Source of the DNA: Marine Group II euryarchaeote MED-G33
Lineage (GTDB): Archaea > Thermoplasmatota > Poseidoniia > Poseidoniales > Thalassarchaeaceae
Direction: 5' to 3'
NCBI GenBank assembly: GCA_949538655.1
Contig: CATISE010000225.1
Coordinates: forward strand, 1-9,717
DNA: 9,717 nt
How positions within the stretch are numbered: position 1 is the stretch's first letter; every line of letters starts with the position of its first letter. Made by a program: the position numbers and the translations under genes. Positions 7,909 through 9,717 of the stretch are shown here, piece after piece. A model generated the notes under the pieces. That model was given only the letters and a program-made list of their open reading frames with translations, made no database searches and had not been told where the DNA came from.

Positions 7909-8383
7909 GACGGACCACCTCGCTGAATGAATGCTGGCCAGAAATTCCTTGGTAGGGCTCACTTTGTACAACCACAGTCACGATGATCTCTTGGCCTGCA
8001 GTCATCGTGATTCCAGTGGGGCATACATACAATTCGGCAACTTCGCCCGATACCCAAACTGAACTATTGTCGAGCAATTGCGTTTGCGTGATAGTGGATC
8101 CTGTTCCGTTTACAATCACCCCAAGATTATCCCTTGTTAATTCAAGGTTGCCAGTATTTTGAATCTGTAATGTGAGGTTGCAAGATGTTTGGTTCCAAGA
8201 AACTTGCATGGGGTCGCCAGCCAATGCAGCTCTGGTTTTTGAATTCGCTTCGACTTGGGTTTGCGCCGTCTCAACTGTGGTGGCCAGTCCCCCCCAAGAG
8301 GCGATGAGGAGGGTCGTGACAATGCCGGCAACCAATAACCCGGAAATCAGCATAATCAACTCACTCGCTCCACCATCTGCCAT
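7901..8383 (-). CDS. flaG: Archaellum stator-associated protein FlaG (ArlG)
   Basis: FlaG is a monotopic protein whose extracellular beta-sandwich pairs with FlaF to hold the motor against the cell envelope. The 160 residues begin MADGGASELI, followed by a single hydrophobic helix at about 8-30 and a Ser/Thr/Asn-rich beta domain at about 58-160. Four N-glycosylation sequons (N64, N69, N92, N106) and two cysteines (C68, C121) lie in the external part, where a disulfide is possible. It starts at an ATG behind GAGGTGA, a Shine-Dalgarno that contains the flaF TGA stop. It sits between flaF and flaH in the canonical order, which, with the helix-plus-sandwich layout, is the main support; sequence similarity among FlaG proteins is low. 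Confidence 0.85.
   Translation of the reverse strand: MADGGASELIMLISGLLVAGIVTTLLIASWGGLATTVETAQTQVEANSKTRAALAGDPMQVSWNQTSCNLTLQIQNTGNLELTRDNLGVIVNGTGSTITQTQLLDNSSVWVSGEVAELYVCPTGITMTAGQEIIVTVVVQSEPYQGISGQHSFSEVVRLV
7915..7921 (-). promoter_or_regulatory. Shine-Dalgarno site that selects the flaH TTG start
   Basis: The minus-strand GAGGTGG ends six bases before the TTG at 7908 and lies inside the last codons of flaG. It matches the archaeal anti-Shine-Dalgarno well, whereas the longer flaH start at 7971 has no comparable site. This decides the annotated start. Confidence 0.65.
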
Positions 8384-8392
8384 GTTTTCACC

Positions 8393-8794
8393 TCATGAAA
8401 ATGATACTCCAGATTGGCCACCCATGCTTGCAACAAAGAGTCGGGTGGGGGATGTGAATCCAGTACCGGTCAACTGGATGTGTTGGATCTCACCCGCGAA
8501 TAGAACTGTGGTTTGTGTATGGTAATCACTCGCCCGAATTGGTGAGGAACCATCGATACTGAACCAAGTTTTGTCAAAGGATATTGGTTCATCCCCAGAA
8601 TTGGTGATGTTGAGATGAATGGTTCCATTTGCTTCGGAAGCATTGATGAGTCGCATTTCTGGTTCACCTGGATTTTCTTCTAAGACTTCTGAGGCAGTTA
8701 TTGCGCTATTGTTGAGTGACAGTGATGCAAGTGCAAAGATGCCGAGGAGTGCCGTCCCCACAATCAAAGCTGAGATGCTAACAGAACCGCCCAC
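8393..8794 (-). CDS. flaF: Archaellum stator protein FlaF (ArlF)
   Basis: FlaF is a short membrane-anchored protein whose external beta-sandwich binds S-layer or envelope material in studied archaea, acting with FlaG as the stator. The 133 residues start GTG (read as Met), with GGSVSISALIVGTALLGIF forming the N-terminal hydrophobic helix (about 5-27). This closely resembles the pilin-like G-x-S-V-S-x-S-A start of FlaF. The rest (about 45-133) is a beta-rich domain with sequons at N28, N51, N56 and N62. GAGGGGG lies eight bases before the GTG. The ATG two bases upstream of the GTG is in another frame. It follows the FlaC/D/E-like gene after 3 bases and precedes flaG after 9. Confidence 0.85.
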   Translation of the reverse strand: MGGSVSISALIVGTALLGIFALASLSLNNSAITASEVLEENPGEPEMRLINASEANGTIHLNITNSGDEPISFDKTWFSIDGSSPIRASDYHTQTTVLFAGEIQHIQLTGTGFTSPTRLFVASMGGQSGVSFS

Positions 8795-8797
8795 ATC

Positions 8798-9622
8798 TCA
8801 GGCCCCCTCGACAGAGGTGGACTGAGAACTTCGCCAGGCTTCCACCATCGAACCGAACATCAGTAACGTACGATGTGGTAAGTGCTCCGAACCGTCATCA
8901 TTGATGGCTGGATCAGCCAATCCAATAATGGCACTCAATTCTGCAGACTCGCTCTTGGTAATCATGCCACTGGATTTTGCTTTCTCGATGAAAGCCGTGG
9001 CGGAAGCAGATGAAAGATGATCTAGCAGTAACGCTGAGATTTCATTTACAGAAACTGATGGGGCTTGCGAATGTGAATCGCGACGACGATTCAAGAATGG
9101 GTTGATGTCTGCGACGCTGCCCTCATACAAATCGAGTAGGCTAACAGTCTCAACCATGGGAGATTCCGAGTGTTCTGATTCATCTGATGGCGGGTCTGTT
9201 TGCTCCTCTGATTCATTCTCTTCGGATTCTAATGTAACCAATGTATCCGAGGGTAGAGCATGTGCCAAATTGTCGGAAACATGCAATTGGGTGAGGCGAG
9301 CATCCATGATACTCATTGTGGCTTCAATCCGATCGAAGCGGTCATCTAGCCGTTGCTCAATTGCTTTGGTATCAATTGTCGTTGGAGCGGGTGTGGGTTT
9401 ACTCTCGACTGTTACCGATTCCAAGCCACTGGCGCCGACACGTGCCCTGGCGGGCGACGGCGCAAGTGTCCAGGCGTCCTCTTCGATCGGGATGGATTCC
9501 TCTGGAACAGTGACTGCATCGACCGCTTGCTCTGATAACGACTCTAAACGCTGCACTGAGGCGCTGTCGATATCGTCGTACTCACTGTCTGAGCCAAACC
9601 CGAGAAATGAAAGCAACCCCAT
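8798..9622 (-). CDS. FlaC/D/E-like archaellum cytoplasmic accessory protein
   Basis: I assign this by position (first motor gene, directly before flaF) and by architecture, not by a clear family motif. The 274 residues have no signal or membrane segment after the short N-terminus MGLLSFLGFG. A coiled coil is likely at about 85-114, with heptads around IEQRLDDRFDRIEATMSIMD. An acidic Ser/Glu-rich linker spans 125-156. A C-terminal helical domain (about 158-265) includes FIEKAKSSGMITKSE, which faintly recalls the Y-x-x-x-GWI-S-E stretch of FlaD/FlaE. FlaC, FlaD and FlaE in other euryarchaea form the cytoplasmic ring that links the motor to chemotaxis through CheF. Here one protein may stand for all three. 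The ATG at 9622 has GGAGGT six bases upstream. A GTG one codon earlier is possible but too close to that site. Confidence 0.6.
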   Translation of the reverse strand: MGLLSFLGFGSDSEYDDIDSASVQRLESLSEQAVDAVTVPEESIPIEEDAWTLAPSPARARVGASGLESVTVESKPTPAPTTIDTKAIEQRLDDRFDRIEATMSIMDARLTQLHVSDNLAHALPSDTLVTLESEENESEEQTDPPSDESEHSESPMVETVSLLDLYEGSVADINPFLNRRRDSHSQAPSVSVNEISALLLDHLSSASATAFIEKAKSSGMITKSESAELSAIIGLADPAINDDGSEHLPHRTLLMFGSMVEAWRSSQSTSVEGA

Positions 9623-9628
9623 CACAAA

Positions 9629-9634
9629 ACCTCC
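9629..9634 (-). promoter_or_regulatory. Shine-Dalgarno of the FlaC/D/E-like gene
   Basis: The minus-strand GGAGGT lies six bases before the ATG at 9622 and only three before the alternative GTG at 9625, which favours the ATG. It sits seven bases past the 12-bp hairpin, so folding or binding at that hairpin could affect ribosome access. Confidence 0.7.
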
Positions 9635-9641
9635 ATGATGT

Positions 9642-9668
9642 CCTCTGCCCCCCGTAGGGGGGCAGAGG
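9642..9668 (-). other. Perfect 12-bp GC-rich hairpin upstream of the archaellum motor genes
   Basis: Two 12-base arms (9642-9653 and 9657-9668) are exact inverse complements around a 3-base loop (GTA on the plus strand). The stem has six consecutive G:C pairs next to the loop. It lies in the space between the upstream stop codon (9682-9684) and the Shine-Dalgarno at 9629-9634. No T-run follows on either strand, so it is not a standard terminator. It could attenuate transcription, act as a processing site, or lie in the 5' leader. Confidence 0.85.
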
Positions 9669-9681
9669 GGTTATCATAGTA

Positions 9682-9717
9682 TCATACGATGGTTGAGCCT
9701 GCATCCACGCTGTTGTA
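9682..9717 (-). CDS. C-terminal tail of an upstream gene, possibly flagellin (partial)
   Basis: Reading minus from the right edge, one frame gives YNSVDAGSTIV followed by TGA at 9684-9682. The other two minus frames were not pursued. Archaellum operons usually place flagellin (archaellin) genes immediately before the FlaC/D/E genes, and a short beta-prone C-terminus ending in hydrophobic residues suits that. Eleven residues cannot identify the protein, so the flagellin label rests on context alone. Confidence 0.35.
   Translation of the reverse strand, partial: YNSVDAGSTIV

Noticed and set aside
9642..9668. Hairpin as a classic intrinsic terminator or part of a tRNA
   Set aside because: No T-run follows the stem on either strand, and no cloverleaf arms or anticodon stem are present nearby.
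1..9717. Undescribed defence or mobile system
   Set aside because: All genes fit archaellum, channel or surface-protein roles; no nuclease, integrase, transposase, toxin or terminal repeats were seen.

Overview
The window carries seven complete protein genes and two partial ones, all on the minus strand, packed with gaps of about 10 to 70 bases. It is archaeal. The right half is an archaellum (archaeal flagellum) motor operon, recognisable from a FlaI-type ATPase, a FlaJ-type membrane platform, a KaiC-like FlaH ATPase, and the two single-span stator proteins FlaF and FlaG. Shine-Dalgarno sites complementary to the usual archaeal 16S rRNA tail precede most genes. The moderate base composition, plus a large secreted protein combining RCC1 repeats, a thrombospondin-3-like segment and ephrin-receptor-like Cys-rich repeats, suggests a marine planktonic euryarchaeon of the Marine Group II (Poseidoniales) kind. 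That placement is inference, not proof.

Layout in the direction of transcription, from right to left: the last 11 codons of an upstream gene, possibly a flagellin (9682-9717); a perfect 12-bp GC-rich hairpin (9642-9668); a FlaC/D/E-like cytoplasmic accessory protein (8798-9622); FlaF (8393-8794); FlaG (7901-8383); FlaH (7213-7908); FlaI (5487-7202); FlaJ (3685-5478); an MscS-type mechanosensitive channel with a C-terminal coiled coil (2288-3613); a short hairpin with a T-rich tail serving as likely terminator and overlapping a possible promoter; and a large secreted repeat protein that starts at 2234 and runs off the left edge.

The archaellum genes form one machine. FlaI hydrolyses ATP to assemble and rotate the filament on the FlaJ membrane base. 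FlaH docks to FlaI and is regulated by nucleotide binding. The FlaC/D/E-like protein probably forms part of the cytoplasmic ring or switch. FlaF and FlaG anchor the motor outside the membrane. Three of the gene junctions have the upstream stop codon built into the downstream Shine-Dalgarno site, and flaG and flaH overlap, so the operon looks translationally coupled. The channel gene follows flaJ after 71 bases with no visible terminator and may be read from the same transcript. The surface protein downstream appears to be a separate unit.

No RNA genes, CRISPR arrays, insertion sequences or integrase-type genes were seen. No gene-free stretch exceeds 75 bases.
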